Source: Magnetospirillum sp. XM-1
Lineage (GTDB): Bacteria > Pseudomonadota > Alphaproteobacteria > Rhodospirillales > Magnetospirillaceae
Assembly (NCBI RefSeq): GCF_001511835.1
Contig: NZ_LN997848.1
Coordinates: 1,612,001-1,676,000, forward strand
Length of the DNA: 64,000 bases
Reading direction: 5' to 3'
The notes below the pieces were generated by a model that was not told where the DNA came from, did not search any database, and saw only the letters and a list, made by a program, of their open reading frames with translations. Within the stretch, counting starts at the first letter, position 1, and each line of letters begins with the position of its first letter. Position numbers and translations under genes: made by a program. Positions 33,636 through 46,349 of the stretch are shown one piece after another.

Positions 33636-34250
33636 ATGAGCATGTCCACCGTCCTCATCATCAGCCTTGCGGCGGGAGTGATCCTGGTCGTCGGTGGCGG
33701 CCTGCTCATGTACATGGCCCAACTGGTCAAGAACGCCTACGAGTTGAAGGTCCAGATCAACGCGGAGGTGGACGAGCGCCTGACCAAGATGACCGAGGAC
33801 CTGGACAAGAAGAGCCGCTGGATCAAGCGCGACCTGATCGAGGAGATCGAGAAGATCAAGATCGCCATGGAGACGTCCAACGCCCAGAAGTTCGCCGAAC
33901 TGACCGAGCCCTTCAACCGGCGCGTCGAGGCGGCGGAGGAGATGCTGCGCAAGGACCGGGCGGAATGGACCAAGGCGCTGAACGAGGACCGCGAGGTCAT
34001 CAAGGCGCTGGACGCCAAGCTGGGCTCCGTCCGCCGCGAGATCAAGAATGCCACCGAGGGGAGCAATCCGTCCCTGGACGCCGCCATGGCCAGCCTGGCC
34101 GCCGCCAAGGCCGCCGCCGGCGAGGCTCCGCCCGGGGAAGCGGGCGCCGAGGGCGCGCCGCCCGTGGCCGCGCCCGCCGTGCCGCCGCCTGCCGCTCCTC
34201 CCAACAACACCATGAGCGGCTTTCTTCCCGATCTCGGCCGCAAGGCCTGA
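33636..34250 (+). CDS. Membrane-anchored coiled-coil protein (204 aa)
   Basis: One N-terminal membrane helix (MSTVLIISLAAGVILVVGGG), a charged coiled coil (about 35-150; DERLTKMTEDLDKKSRWIKR) and an Ala/Pro-rich tail ending SGFLPDLGRKA. No family is recognised. It is followed after 12 bp by the HD-GYP gene, so they are probably cotranscribed. Confidence 0.65.
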   Translation: MSMSTVLIISLAAGVILVVGGGLLMYMAQLVKNAYELKVQINAEVDERLTKMTEDLDKKSRWIKRDLIEEIEKIKIAMETSNAQKFAELTEPFNRRVEAAEEMLRKDRAEWTKALNEDREVIKALDAKLGSVRREIKNATEGSNPSLDAAMASLAAAKAAAGEAPPGEAGAEGAPPVAAPAVPPPAAPPNNTMSGFLPDLGRKA

Positions 34251-34262
34251 GCCTCTCGTTCC

Positions 34263-35543
34263 ATGGCCCTTTCGCTCAACCGGCAACTGGCGCTCCGCCT
34301 CGGGCTAGGCGGATTGGTGATCGCCCTCGCCCTGGGCGGAGCCACCTTCACCTACGAGATGGAGCGCATCGACGACACCTTCGTCGAGGAGGCGGTGGAG
34401 CAGGCCCGCACCCTGTCGCCGCAGCTTCCCGTTCGCCTGGACGCCGCCGCCCGTTCCCAGGTCCAGGCCCGTCTCAAGGATTTCCTGAAGGAGCGGCGCG
34501 GCGCCATCGACCACTTCGCCGGCGCCGAGATCTACGGTCCCGACCGCGTCTCGCTGGCCGAGGCGCTGGCCGACGACAGCGGCGCGCTGGGCCGGGCGGT
34601 GGACCGCTCGCGCCACGAATTCCCCCAGCCGGGCGAAAGCTGGTACACCAAGCATATCATCGGCGGCGAGCTGTACCTGCTGGTGATGACCGGCCTTAGC
34701 GCCCCGGATGGCGCCGCCATCGGCTATTTCGAGGGCATCTACCACGTGTCGCGGGCCCGTCTGGCCTGGGCCAGCCGCATGGGGCTGCGCAGTTCGGTCC
34801 TGGTGATCCTGTCGGTGCTGGCCACCTCGGGGCTGCTCTATCCCGTCATCACCCGGCTCAACCGCTCGCTGGTGGAACGGTCCCGCGCCCTGCTTTACGC
34901 CAATCTGGGCGCCATCGAGATGCTGGGTAACGCCATCGCCAAGCGCGACAGCGACACCAACAGCCACAATTACCGCGTCACCCTTTACGCCTTGCGACTG
35001 GCCGAGGAATCGGGCCTGGACGCCGCCCGGATCCGCTCGCTGCTCAAGGGCGCCTTCCTGCACGACGTGGGCAAGCTGGCCATTCCCGATTCCATCCTGC
35101 TCAAGCCGGGCAAGCTGGACGATGCCGAATTCGCCGTGATGAAGACCCACATCACCCACGGCCTCGATCTGGTCACGCGCTTCTCCTGGCTGAAGGACGC
35201 CGCCGACGTGGTCGGGCACCACCACGAGAAGTTCGACGGCAGCGGCTACATGGCCGGGCTGGCGGGAGACGAGATCCCCCTGGCCGCCCGGGTCTTCGCC
35301 ATTGCCGACGTGTTCGACGCGCTGACCTCCAAGCGCCCCTACAAGGAGGCCATGCCGGTCGGCCAGGCCACCGCCATCATGGCGGCCGGGCGCGGCAGCC
35401 ATTTCGATCCCGTTCTGCTCGACCGCTTCTTCGCCATGGCCGGGGGCCTGTACGCCGAGTATGGCGGGCGCGAGGACGAAGGGCTGAAGGACATCCTGCG
35501 GCGGCGCACCCTGGACTATTTCGAGGCGGCCCTGCATGTCTGA
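34263..35543 (+). CDS. Membrane-bound HD-GYP domain phosphodiesterase (c-di-GMP)
   Basis: Two membrane helices (about 12-32 and 178-200) flank a periplasmic sensor. The cytoplasmic HD-GYP domain has FLHDVGKLAIPD, THITHGLDLV, VGHHHEKFDGSGY and the late DVFDALTSKRPYK. The GYP motif reads GYM, a known tolerated variant. It probably hydrolyses cyclic di-GMP in response to an external cue. It follows the coiled-coil protein. Confidence 0.88.
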   Translation: MALSLNRQLALRLGLGGLVIALALGGATFTYEMERIDDTFVEEAVEQARTLSPQLPVRLDAAARSQVQARLKDFLKERRGAIDHFAGAEIYGPDRVSLAEALADDSGALGRAVDRSRHEFPQPGESWYTKHIIGGELYLLVMTGLSAPDGAAIGYFEGIYHVSRARLAWASRMGLRSSVLVILSVLATSGLLYPVITRLNRSLVERSRALLYANLGAIEMLGNAIAKRDSDTNSHNYRVTLYALRLAEESGLDAARIRSLLKGAFLHDVGKLAIPDSILLKPGKLDDAEFAVMKTHITHGLDLVTRFSWLKDAADVVGHHHEKFDGSGYMAGLAGDEIPLAARVFAIADVFDALTSKRPYKEAMPVGQATAIMAAGRGSHFDPVLLDRFFAMAGGLYAEYGGREDEGLKDILRRRTLDYFEAALHV

Positions 35544-35593
35544 TCCCACCTCGGGTGATCTCCGCCATGGAAAAAGCCGGGCGGTTATGGTCT

Positions 35594-37156
35594 ATGATCA
35601 CGCCCCAACCTTCGCTAGGCTCTCCAGACGTGGACATTGAACTCGGTACGACTTCCTCCGGCGCCCCCGCCCTCATGTCGCTCGAGGAGTTGCTCGCCAC
35701 CCGTCTGCTGGTCCAGGGCAATTCCGGCAGCGGCAAGTCGCACCTGCTGCGCCGCCTGATCGAGCAGAGCGCCAACGCCGTCCAGCAGGTGGTGATCGAT
35801 CCCGAGGGCGATTTCGCCAATCTGGCCCAGGTGTTCGGGCATATCGTCATCGACGCCGCCGCCCAGAGCGAGAACGGCATGCGCCTGATCGCCAGCCGGG
35901 CCCGCCAGACGCGGGTCTCGGTGGTGGTCAACCTGGAGAATCTGGACACCGAGCGCCAGATGCGCCACGCCGGGACCTTCCTCAACGGCCTGTTCGACAC
36001 CGACCGCCAGTATTGGACCCCGGCCCTGGTGGTGGTGGACGAGGCCCAGCTGTTCGCTCCCGCCGTGGCCGGCGAGGTGGCCGACGACGCCCGCAAGTCC
36101 TCGCTGGAGGCCATGACCAACCTGATGTGCCGTGGGCGCAAGCGCGGGCTGGCCGGCATCATCGCCACCCAGCGCCTGGCCAAGCTGGCCAAGAACGTCG
36201 CCGCCGAGGCCAGCAACTTCCTCATGGGCCGCACCTTCCTCGACATCGACATGCAGCGGGCCGCCGACCTGCTGGGCATCGACCGCCGTCAGGCCGAGGT
36301 GTTCCGCGACCTGGAGCGCGGCCGCTTCGTCGGGTTGGGCCCCGCGCTGTCGCGGCGTTCCATCACCATCCGCATCGGCGACGTCCAGACCCGCAGCCAT
36401 GCCGGCGGGGCCGGACTGGTGCCGCTGCCCGAACTGACCCAGGAAGAGGCGCGGGGGCTGCTGTTCAAGGCCAACACCCCGCCGCCGCCGCCCTATGTGC
36501 CCGAGCAGGGGCCGGGGACCGAGGCGCTGCTCGACGCCATCGAGCACACCCAGCCGGTGGCCGCCGCCCCGCCGCCGCCGCCCGCACCGACCCCCGCACC
36601 GGCGCCCGCGCCCACGCCCGCCGCCGAGGTCACGCCGCTGCCCGAAGCCGCCGACCGGGGCTCGGGCATCGATTCCGTCCTCGAGCAGCTGTTCAGCGAA
36701 AGCAGCGCGCTGGGGCGCTCGGTCGCCAGCCTCTACGACGACTTCCTGGCGCGTTGCCGCGTCCAGCGGCTGCCGGGCCGGGCGCTGGACATCACCCATT
36801 TCCGCCGCCGTCTGGTACTGGCCCAGGCCGGGGTCACCGCCGCCGTGGCGGCGCTTCCCGGCTGGGACAAGGCCGCCGCCATCGCGGGCGGGCTGGAGGA
36901 GCAGTTCCAGGGCATCTACCTGCATCTGGCGGCGGCGGCGGCGCAAAACCTGCCCTGTCCCAGCGATTCCATGATCACCCAGGCCTTCGGCAGCCATTCG
37001 CCGCGCCGCGCCCTGGCGGCGCTTTCGCGCATGCAGCAACTGGGCGTGGTCGAGATCTACGAGGAACTGGACGGCCAGCGGGTGATCGTCCTGCCGGCCC
37101 TGCAATGGCGGACCGCTCCCGGCCACGCCAGCGACGCCCTGGCCTGGAGCGGCTGA
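35594..37156 (+). CDS. HerA-like/DUF853-type ATPase
   Basis: A P-loop ATPase of the HerA-FtsK superfamily: Walker [12 protein letters not shown] (about residues 38-48), Walker [11 protein letters not shown], and [17 protein letters not shown] as the sensor region. A Pro/Ala linker (about 300-345) precedes a C-terminal helical/winged-helix part. The start is uncertain: ATG at 35567, GTG at 35555 or ATG at 35594; the last has CGGGCGG upstream. The role is unknown; DNA processing is usual for the superfamily. Confidence 0.8.
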   Translation: MITPQPSLGSPDVDIELGTTSSGAPALMSLEELLATRLLVQGNSGSGKSHLLRRLIEQSANAVQQVVIDPEGDFANLAQVFGHIVIDAAAQSENGMRLIASRARQTRVSVVVNLENLDTERQMRHAGTFLNGLFDTDRQYWTPALVVVDEAQLFAPAVAGEVADDARKSSLEAMTNLMCRGRKRGLAGIIATQRLAKLAKNVAAEASNFLMGRTFLDIDMQRAADLLGIDRRQAEVFRDLERGRFVGLGPALSRRSITIRIGDVQTRSHAGGAGLVPLPELTQEEARGLLFKANTPPPPPYVPEQGPGTEALLDAIEHTQPVAAAPPPPPAPTPAPAPAPTPAAEVTPLPEAADRGSGIDSVLEQLFSESSALGRSVASLYDDFLARCRVQRLPGRALDITHFRRRLVLAQAGVTAAVAALPGWDKAAAIAGGLEEQFQGIYLHLAAAAAQNLPCPSDSMITQAFGSHSPRRALAALSRMQQLGVVEIYEELDGQRVIVLPALQWRTAPGHASDALAWSG

Positions 37157-37196
37157 ACGGCCGCCTCCCCCACCCCCATACTTGGAAAGGATGATG

Positions 37197-37544
37197 ATGA
37201 GCGACGGATTGAAGTGCCCCAAATGCGCCTCGGAACACGTCTATCAGGATGGAAGCCTGTGGATCTGCCCCGAATGCGCCCATGAATGGAACCCCGAGGC
37301 GGCGGCGGGCGACGCGGGCGACGACCTTGTGGTCAAGGATTCCAACGGCAACGTGCTGGCCGACGGCGACAGCGTCACCGTGATCAAGGACCTGAAGGTC
37401 AAGGGCTCGTCCCTGGTGGTCAAGGGCGGCACCAAGGTCAAGGGCATCCGTCTGGTGGACGGCGCCGATGGGCACAACATCTCGTGCAAGATCGACGGCA
37501 TCGGCGCCATGAACCTCAAGTCCGAGTTCGTCAAGAAGGCCTAG
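37197..37544 (+). CDS. phnA: PhnA-type zinc-ribbon protein
   Basis: A 115-residue protein starting [20 protein letters not shown]. The N-terminal zinc ribbon (CPKC...CPEC) and C-terminal [20 protein letters not shown] with a beta fold match the YjdM/PhnA family. The family name comes from phosphonate operons, but the function is not settled and no phn genes are nearby. Three successive ATG codons follow GGAAAGG; the third is taken. Confidence 0.88.
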   Translation: MSDGLKCPKCASEHVYQDGSLWICPECAHEWNPEAAAGDAGDDLVVKDSNGNVLADGDSVTVIKDLKVKGSSLVVKGGTKVKGIRLVDGADGHNISCKIDGIGAMNLKSEFVKKA

Positions 37545-37548
37545 GCTG

Positions 37549-37738
37549 TATCGACATTCAGGGAATTCGGCCGATTTCAGGCCAGAATGCCTGCCTGAGA
37601 GAAATTTCAGCCACAGATGCACACAGATAAACACAGATGAAGGAGGAATATTCCTTATCTGTGTCCCGCGTAGCGGGAATCTGTGTTCATCTGTGGCCTG
37701 AATCCCAGCCCATCCGCTTGAATGTCGATTGGCCCTAG
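37549..37738. repeat. Large nested palindromic element
   Basis: Outer arms ATCGACATTCA (37550-37560) and TGAATGTCGAT (37719-37729). Inner arms are built from repeated CACAGAT units (37609-37640) and their complement (37659-37700). It fills most of the gap between phnA and the cytochrome gene and has no coding capacity. It resembles a non-autonomous miniature element. Confidence 0.75.
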
Positions 37739-37748
37739 GGCCAACCGC

Positions 37749-38738
37749 TCAGTGGTGGCCCCGGAAGCGGTTGCCCTGGGGCGACGACAGGCAGATGCTG
37801 CGCAGGGTCTCGGCGACGAAGGCCAGGGTGTCCGGGGCGGGCGCGCCGCCTTGGTACCAATGGCCCAGCAGCCAGCCTTCCGGGCTGACCAGAAACTGGC
37901 TTCCGGCGATGTCGTCGGGGGTGAGGTTCAAGGTGGCGGCCAGGGCCTGGCGGGCCTCGGCCCCCTCGACCGCGCAGTCGGAATTCCGGGGGGTGCCGCC
38001 GACCAGGATCGTCGGCAGCTCCCCGCCCCGGGCCAGCCCGTCCACCCCCTCGACGATGATGTGGACCGGCTTTCCCCGCCATTGGGAAAGCGACACCCGC
38101 CCGCCGTCGGCGCAGCGGGCCGTCATGTCGGGGGCCATGAAATCGTGGGGCCAGCGTCCGGTTCGGGCCAGTTCCGCTCCGGCGGCGTTGGCGTGAAGGA
38201 AATCGATCACCGCCCAGCGTTCGGCTTCGGACAGCTTGGCGGCGAAGCCGGGCATGGTCGGGCGCCCGTCCACGCCGCTCATCCCCCGGCTGACCCACCA
38301 GAACAGGTCGCCGACGGGATGGTCCCACAGATGGTCGGCGGTGAGGTCGGCGGGCGGCACCGGCTGTTTGCCCGCCTCGGGCCCGTCGCCGCGCCCGTCG
38401 ATGCCATGGCAGTTCCGGCAATGAGCGGCGTAGAGCGCCTGGCCGTCCGCCACTGACCGGGCGGTGAAGCCGGTGGGCGAGGTATGGAAGCTGGTGGGCG
38501 TGGCCGGAACCAGCAGCAGTTCCAGGCGCTCGGCGGACAGATAGGCGAGGGGGACCGCCCCCAGGACCAGCCATCTCCACCGCCACGCCGCGAGGCATAG
38601 GGCCAGGGCGGCAAGCGCCAGGGCGGCGCCGACCTGAATCTCGTCGGCGAGACGGGGCTCGGCCCAGGCGGCCAGACTGGGGCGCCACGCGAACGGCCAG
38701 TGCGGCGGCCATGACAGTTCATACGACAGCGACGTCAA
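37749..38738 (-). CDS. Membrane-anchored cytochrome c-domain protein
   Basis: A 329-residue protein from a TTG start. Two or three N-terminal membrane helices (about 25-75) precede a c-type haem domain (CRNCHG near residue 105, with PTMPGF and a distal Met) and a C-terminal domain (about 210-329; SLSQWRGKPVHIIVEG) resembling a thioredoxin-like fold. It is probably a periplasm-facing electron carrier. It is 30 bp downstream of the secretion adaptor gene in the same direction, but there is no obvious functional link. Confidence 0.7.
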   Translation of the reverse strand: MTSLSYELSWPPHWPFAWRPSLAAWAEPRLADEIQVGAALALAALALCLAAWRWRWLVLGAVPLAYLSAERLELLLVPATPTSFHTSPTGFTARSVADGQALYAAHCRNCHGIDGRGDGPEAGKQPVPPADLTADHLWDHPVGDLFWWVSRGMSGVDGRPTMPGFAAKLSEAERWAVIDFLHANAAGAELARTGRWPHDFMAPDMTARCADGGRVSLSQWRGKPVHIIVEGVDGLARGGELPTILVGGTPRNSDCAVEGAEARQALAATLNLTPDDIAGSQFLVSPEGWLLGHWYQGGAPAPDTLAFVAETLRSICLSSPQGNRFRGHH

Positions 38739-38768
38739 ACCCCAGGCAACTCCAGCACGATCCTCGCC

Positions 38769-40477
38769 TCAGCGTTCCCGGAACGCCTCGTGGCGCAGCT
38801 TGATCACCGGCTTGATCAGGAATTCCATGATCGAGCGGGTGCCGGTGTGAATTTCCACCGTGGCCTGCATGCCGGCGCTGATCAGGCGCTTGGCCTGCTC
38901 GTCGCCGATATAGGCGCGGTCGGTCTGCACCACCACCCGGTAATAGGGCTGGGCGTTGGGCGTCTGCGGCACGGTGGTGTCGGGGGCGACCAGGATCACG
39001 TCGCCGTCCAGCCCGCCATAGGTGGTGTAGTCGTAGGCGCTGATCTTCACCGTGGCCCGCTGGCCGGTCTGGACGTAGCCGCGGTCCATGGGATTGAGCT
39101 TGGCGTCCACCTGCAGGCGTTCGTGCAGGGGCACGATCTCCATGATGGGATCGCCGGGGCGCACCACGCCGCCGATGGTGTTGGACCGCATGTTCTTGAC
39201 GATGCCCTCGATGGGGCTGCTGATCAGGGTGCGGCGCTGCTGGTCGGTGGCCTGGATGAACAATTCGCGGGTGCGCGCGATGTTCAGCTCGGCTTCCGAC
39301 ATCTCGCTCTGGGCGGTGCGCTGGAAGCGGGCCTTTTCCTCGTCGACGCGGCCCCTGGCTTCCTCCTGGGCGGCCTGGGCGCGGGGGATGGAGGCGCGCA
39401 CCGATTCCAGCTGGCCCTTCAGATCCTCCACCTGGGCCTGCATCTGGACGTGGTCCATCTTGGAGGCCAGGCCCGACTTGATGAGGTCGGTGGACATGGC
39501 GAGCCGTTCCTGGGCGAGGCGCAGGCTGGTGGTGATGGAGCGCTGCTTGGTCTCGTATTCCTGCACCTCCAGGCTCTTCTGGCGGGCCTGGTCGTTGAGC
39601 ACGGTCAGCGTGGCCTTCAGCGCCTGCCGGCGGGCCTCGAACGAGCGGCGCTCGGATTCCACCAGGGCCGGCTGGCGCTTGGCCTCCTCTTCGGGAAAGA
39701 CCACCGGCTTTTCGTGCAATTCGGCCTCGAGGCGGGCGCGCTGCAGCATGTAGCCGTCCATGCGGGCCTGCAGTTCCTCCTTGTTGAGCGAGCTGACCGG
39801 CAGGTCCAGCAGGATCAGCGGCGCGCCCTCCTTCACCTCGGCGCCGTCGGTGACCATGATCTCGCGGATCACGCCGCCTTCCAGGTGCTGGATGACCTTG
39901 ACCTTGCCCTCGGGCACGATCTCGCCCTCGGCGATGGCCACCTCGTCCAGGTGGGCGGCGAAGGACCAGACCACGAAGATGGCGGTCAGCGTCATCACCA
40001 CCCGGGCCAGCGGCCGCCAGGTGGGCAGCGGATAGGAATTGGCCAGGCCATAAAGGCGCGAGCCGAATTCCGGCGCGTGGTAGTCCTGCAGCGGGGCCGG
40101 GCCGATGGGGTTCAGCGCCGGCAGGAACCAGTCGCGGGTGCCGATCAGGATGCGGCGCGGCCAGGCCAGCGGGCCCTTGGGCGCGGTCTCGGGGCTTTCG
40201 GGGGCGGCCAGCAGCCAGCGGGTGACCTTCCAGAAGGTGCGCAAGGCCCCCAGCAGGGACTGCACCGTGGTGGGCGGCGGCCCCTTCTGGCCGCCGGGCG
40301 GCCCGCCGGGCATTCCGCCGCCGCCCATCATGGCGGCCATGGCCTGCATCAGCTGTTCCTGGGACATCTGCACCTGGGGCGGTGGCGGCGTTCCGGGAAT
40401 TGCCTGGTCGGCAGGAACCTGGACCGGGGTGATCTGGCCGAGCGGTTCTTGCGGCGGCGGGGCGGGGGGCGTCTGGG

Positions 40478-40481
<4 letters not shown>
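38769..40481 (-). CDS. Type I secretion periplasmic adaptor (HlyD family)
   Basis: A 570-residue membrane fusion protein. An unusually long N-terminal extension rich in Pro, Gln, Met and Gly (about 1-70) precedes one membrane helix (about 160-180), a lipoyl half (EGEIVPEGKVKVIQHLEGG), a long coiled-coil hairpin and a beta-barrel domain (QTGQRATVKISAYDY). It links the inner-membrane ABC exporter to a TolC-type outer channel. Its ATG overlaps the stop of the ABC gene. No TolC or RTX substrate lies in the window. Confidence 0.9.
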
Positions 40482-42304
<1,823 letters not shown>

Positions 42305-42503
42305 CAGCGCGATTGTCGCTTGCCTCGGCCGGGATGCAAAGGGGTAAGTGCAGAACGGGATAAGTAGGTAGAAGCTCATATATGGTGGATTTCGGAGTCC
42401 ACTTTTTGGTAACGTATTTTGATGTATATCAACCTTGGTTGACCTTGGCGCGCCCGATCGGGTGGGGATGCGGCAGGGTTGGGGACTTCGAGGGGGTAAG
42501 GGA

Positions 42504-44195
42504 ATGAGGATCGGGAAGCGTCTTTGGCTGGGGTTCGGGATTCTGTGTGCGTTGATTGCGGTGGTGACGGGCACCATCATTTTTGAGGCTCTGGGGGTCG
42601 ATAAGGCGGCGGACCGCATGATCGGCGTTCGCATGCCGGTGGCCCAGACCAGCGCCGCCATCGAGAACGAGATGTTCGCCTCGGTGGGAGCGTTGCGCGG
42701 CTATCTCCTGACCGGGCAGGACAGCTTCAAGGTGGAGCGCGCCGACGCCTGGACCGCCCTGATGGGCAACATCGCCGAGATGGACAGGCTGGCCACCCGG
42801 TTCACCAATGCCAAGAACGCCGACTTCTGGCGCGAGGCCCGCACCTTGCTGATCGAGCTCCATGACGCCCAGGGACGGATCGAGGCCATGGGCGCCACCA
42901 AGGAGGCGGCCGAGGCCATGCCCAAGGAGACGGCCCCCAAGATTCGCCGTCTGGTGGTCCTGTTCGAGGGCGAGAAGGGTGCCGACGGCAAGCGTTCGGG
43001 CGGCATGATCGACAACCAGAAGCAGATGCTCGACCAGGACGCCAAGGAGGTCTCCGGCCTCGTCAGCATGATGATCACCGTGGCTGTCGTGTCCCTGATC
43101 GCCGGACTGGCCGCCGCCATGATCACCGCCCAGCGCACCGCCGCCTCCATCGTGCCGCCGCTGGTGGCCATGACCGGGGCCATGGACAATCTGTCCAAGG
43201 GCGACACCAGCGTGGTCATTCCCGCCGCCAGCCGCGCCGACGAGGTGGGCGAGATGGCGGCCGCCATGGAGGTCTTCCGCGCCAATCTGATCCGCCAGCG
43301 CGAGCTGGAGGAAAAGCAGAGGCAGGCCGACGAGGCCGCCCGCCAGCGGGGCCTGCGCATCGAGCGGCTGACCAGCCAATTCGACGCCGCCGCCTCGGCC
43401 ATGGTGCAGCAGGTGGCCGCCGCCGCCGGCCAGTTGCAGGCCACCGCCGGGGCCATGAGCGCCACCGCCGCCCAGACCAGCCATCAGGCCACCTCGGTGG
43501 CCGCCGCCTCGGAGGAGGCCTCGGTCAACGTCCAGACCGTCGCCGCCGCCGCCGAGGAGCTGTCGGGCTCCATCAACGAGATCGGCCGCCAGGTGGCCCA
43601 TTCCTCCTCCATCTCCCAGGACGCGGTGGGCGAGGCCTCCAAGGCGGGCGAGGTGGTCGGCCAACTGGCCGATACCGCCCAGAAGATCGGCGAGGTGATC
43701 AACCTCATCACCGACATCGCCAGCCAGACCAACCTGCTGGCGCTCAACGCCACCATCGAGGCGGCTAGGGCCGGCGAGGCGGGCAAGGGCTTCGCCGTGG
43801 TGGCGGGCGAGGTGAAGAATCTGGCCAACCAGACGGCGCGCGCCACCGACGAGATCGGACTGCAGATCGCCGCCATCCAGGACCAGACCCATCGGGTGGT
43901 GGACACCATCGGGGCCATCGTCAAGGTCATCGAGGAGATCGGGCAGATTTCCGGCGACGTGGCCGCCGCGGTGGAGGAACAGAGCGCCGCCACCCAGGAG
44001 ATCGCCCGCAACGTCGAGCAGGCCGCCGCCGGCACCGCCGAAGTGTCGGGCAACGTGGTCCAGGTGCAGGACGCCGCCGATCAGACCGGCGTTTCGTCGC
44101 GCGAGGTGCTGGAGGCGTCGCGCACCCTGGCCGAGCAATCGTCCAATCTGCGTTCGACCATCGAGACCTTCCTGAAGGAGGTGCGGGCCGCCTGA
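42504..44195 (+). CDS. Methyl-accepting chemotaxis protein
   Basis: A 563-residue chemoreceptor: helix (about 8-28), periplasmic helical-bundle sensor with [20 protein letters not shown], second helix (about 190-215), HAMP, and the signalling domain with the core [20 protein letters not shown]. The ATG at 42504 follows GAGGGGGTAAGGG. The ligand is unknown. No che genes are near, as is usual for dispersed receptors. Confidence 0.92.
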   Translation: MRIGKRLWLGFGILCALIAVVTGTIIFEALGVDKAADRMIGVRMPVAQTSAAIENEMFASVGALRGYLLTGQDSFKVERADAWTALMGNIAEMDRLATRFTNAKNADFWREARTLLIELHDAQGRIEAMGATKEAAEAMPKETAPKIRRLVVLFEGEKGADGKRSGGMIDNQKQMLDQDAKEVSGLVSMMITVAVVSLIAGLAAAMITAQRTAASIVPPLVAMTGAMDNLSKGDTSVVIPAASRADEVGEMAAAMEVFRANLIRQRELEEKQRQADEAARQRGLRIERLTSQFDAAASAMVQQVAAAAGQLQATAGAMSATAAQTSHQATSVAAASEEASVNVQTVAAAAEELSGSINEIGRQVAHSSSISQDAVGEASKAGEVVGQLADTAQKIGEVINLITDIASQTNLLALNATIEAARAGEAGKGFAVVAGEVKNLANQTARATDEIGLQIAAIQDQTHRVVDTIGAIVKVIEEIGQISGDVAAAVEEQSAATQEIARNVEQAAAGTAEVSGNVVQVQDAADQTGVSSREVLEASRTLAEQSSNLRSTIETFLKEVRAA

Positions 44196-44251
44196 TCCTC
44201 GCCTCTGGCTTAAGGCTGCCTCGACGCAGGTGAGGCAGTCGGGTATGAAGA

Positions 44252-44282
44252 GGCTCCGATCAGGGCGGGGCTGGTCGGAGCC
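44252..44282 (+). other. 8-bp stem-loop GGCTCCGA/TCGGAGCC
   Basis: A hairpin between the chemoreceptor stop and the amidotransferase start, without a T-run. It is either a weak terminator or a leader structure of the next gene. Confidence 0.35.
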
Positions 44283-44303
44283 TGATCTTCGGATGGGGGG
44301 AAC

Positions 44304-45005
44304 ATGAAGACCTGCGTCGCCATCCGTCATGTGGCGTTCGAGGACCTGGGCAGCTTCGAGGCGAGGCTGGCGGCGGCGGGCTATGGCGTCCGCTATGTGG
44401 AGGCCGGTCTCGACGATTTCGCCGCCCTGGACGAGCCCGCCATCGATCTGCTGGTGATCCTGGGCGGCCCCATCGGCGCCTACGAGGATGACGCCTACCC
44501 CTTTCTCGGCTCCGAACTGCGATTGATCGAGGCGCGCCTGCGGGCCGGACGGCCGACCATCGGCATCTGCCTCGGCGCCCAGCTGATGGCCCGCGCGCTG
44601 GGCGCCCGGGTTTATCCCAACGGGGGCGTCAAGGAAATCGGCTGGTCGGCGCTGGACCTGACCGAGGCCGGGCGGAACTCCCCCCTGGCGGTCCTGGACG
44701 GGGTGCCGGTGCTGCACTGGCATGGCGACACCTTCGACCTTCCCGAGGGCGCGACGCTGCTGGCCTCGACGTCCATCACCCGCAACCAGGCCTTTTCCTG
44801 GGGCAAGGCGGCGCTTGGGCTGCAATTCCACGTGGAGGCCACCGGGGCGGGGCTGGAACGCTGGTTCATCGGCCATGCCTGCGAGATCGGCGGAGTCCCT
44901 GGGTTGACGGTGCCCAAATTGCGCGCCGACACCGGGCGCTGCGCCGCCGGTCTGGAAACGCTCGCCCCACAGGTGCTGGGCGCGTTTTTGTCTGATATGA
45001 TGTAA
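44304..45005 (+). CDS. Class I glutamine amidotransferase (GMP synthase-like)
   Basis: A 233-residue protein with the nucleophile elbow GICLGAQLMARALGA and a later LQFHVEATG carrying the catalytic His-x-Glu. There is no synthetase domain. Stand-alone members hydrolyse glutamine or gamma-glutamyl compounds; the substrate is unknown here. Confidence 0.85.
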   Translation: MKTCVAIRHVAFEDLGSFEARLAAAGYGVRYVEAGLDDFAALDEPAIDLLVILGGPIGAYEDDAYPFLGSELRLIEARLRAGRPTIGICLGAQLMARALGARVYPNGGVKEIGWSALDLTEAGRNSPLAVLDGVPVLHWHGDTFDLPEGATLLASTSITRNQAFSWGKAALGLQFHVEATGAGLERWFIGHACEIGGVPGLTVPKLRADTGRCAAGLETLAPQVLGAFLSDMM

Positions 45006-45087
45006 GTCACTTCCATTAAGGCTTCCCGCCTGTTCAGGGCGAGGGAAGCATTGTATAGTCCGCCCAAAGGGGCAAGAGAACACAGCC

Positions 45088-46203
45088 GTGGACCAGAAGC
45101 TCAACGAAGAAGACGTCAAGCGCTTGCTCTCCAATCCGACCGGGGACGTGCGTGCCGAAATCGCCGACAAGATCGCGTCTCAGCACCAGGGGTTGAGCGA
45201 TGGCGAGCGCAAGCTGGCCGAGGATATCTTCCGGCTCATGGTTCGCGACGCGGAAGTCCGCGTGCGCGAGGCGCTGGCCCGCCAGCTCAAGGAGAACCCG
45301 ACGGTTCCCCATGACGTGGCGCTGTCGCTGGCCCGCGACGTCGAGGACGTGTCGCTGCCCATGCTGCAGTTCTCGGACGTGCTCACCGACGAGGACCTGA
45401 TCGAGATCGTCCGCAGCCAGAGCCCGGAAAAGCAGGTGGCCGTCGCCGGCCGTGCCCATGTTTCCGCCACCCTGGCCGACGCCCTGGTCGATACCGGCAA
45501 CGAGGCCGCCGTGGCCACCCTGGTGTCCAACGAGGGCGCCGAGCTGACCGAGAACACCCTGACCCGCGTGGTCGACCGCTACGGCGAGTCCGAGCAGGTG
45601 GGGCAGTCCCTGGTCGAGCGCAAGGTGCTGCCCATCACGGTGGCCGAGCGCCTGATGACCAAGGTGTCGGAGAACCTGCGCCAGCATCTGATGGCGCGCC
45701 CCGACCTCACGCCCGAGGCCGCCGCCGCCATGATGATCCAGGCGCGCGAGCTGGCGGTGCTCGGTCTGTCCAATTCCGAAGGCGACGTCGCCCAGCTGGT
45801 GGGCCACCTCTACAATGTGGGGCGCCTGACGCCGTCCATCATGCTGCGCGCCGTGTGCATGGGCGACCTGACCTTCTTCGAGGTCGCCATCGCCAAGCTG
45901 GCCAAGATCAAGGTGGAGAACTGCCGCACCCTGATCCACGACGCCGGCAAGCGCGGCTTCGAGGCCCTGTTCGAGAAGGCGGGCCTGCCCAAGGCGTTCT
46001 ACGCCGCCATGCGCGCCGCCATCGACGTGTCCTACGAGATGGAATACGACGGCGGCCCCAATGACCGCGAGCGGTTCTCCCGGCGCATGATCGAGCGCAT
46101 CTTGACGCAGTACGGCGATCTGGGCGTCGATTTCGAGAATGACGACCTGGAATATCTGCTGTCCAAGATGAACCAGCTGCCGGCGACGATGCTGGGCGAG
46201 TGA
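45088..46203 (+). CDS. DUF2336 family protein
   Basis: A 371-residue, nearly all-helical protein from a GTG start (MDQKLNEEDVKRLLSNPTGD). HEAT-like repeats in the first half (VRVREALARQLKENPTVPHD) and NDREFSRRMIERIL-like sequence near the end (NDRERFSRRMIERILTQYGD) match DUF2336, a family characteristic of Alphaproteobacteria with unknown function. Confidence 0.8.
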   Translation: MDQKLNEEDVKRLLSNPTGDVRAEIADKIASQHQGLSDGERKLAEDIFRLMVRDAEVRVREALARQLKENPTVPHDVALSLARDVEDVSLPMLQFSDVLTDEDLIEIVRSQSPEKQVAVAGRAHVSATLADALVDTGNEAAVATLVSNEGAELTENTLTRVVDRYGESEQVGQSLVERKVLPITVAERLMTKVSENLRQHLMARPDLTPEAAAAMMIQARELAVLGLSNSEGDVAQLVGHLYNVGRLTPSIMLRAVCMGDLTFFEVAIAKLAKIKVENCRTLIHDAGKRGFEALFEKAGLPKAFYAAMRAAIDVSYEMEYDGGPNDRERFSRRMIERILTQYGDLGVDFENDDLEYLLSKMNQLPATMLGE

Positions 46204-46349
46204 TCCAGCCAGCCGGCGTTTTAACCGAACATTCCGGCCGGTCGCAGGCCGCCGTTGGGGCGGCGGCCAAGCGGGCTTAGGGCCCGCGCCCGGCGAGGGA
46301 CAATAGGCAGGTCGATGTATCGGCCTGCCGGGAATAAGAGGGGAAGATC

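Noticed and set aside
42429..45170. A 913-codon minus-strand frame
   Set aside because: Antisense to the chemoreceptor and amidotransferase genes, both of which have strong family motifs.
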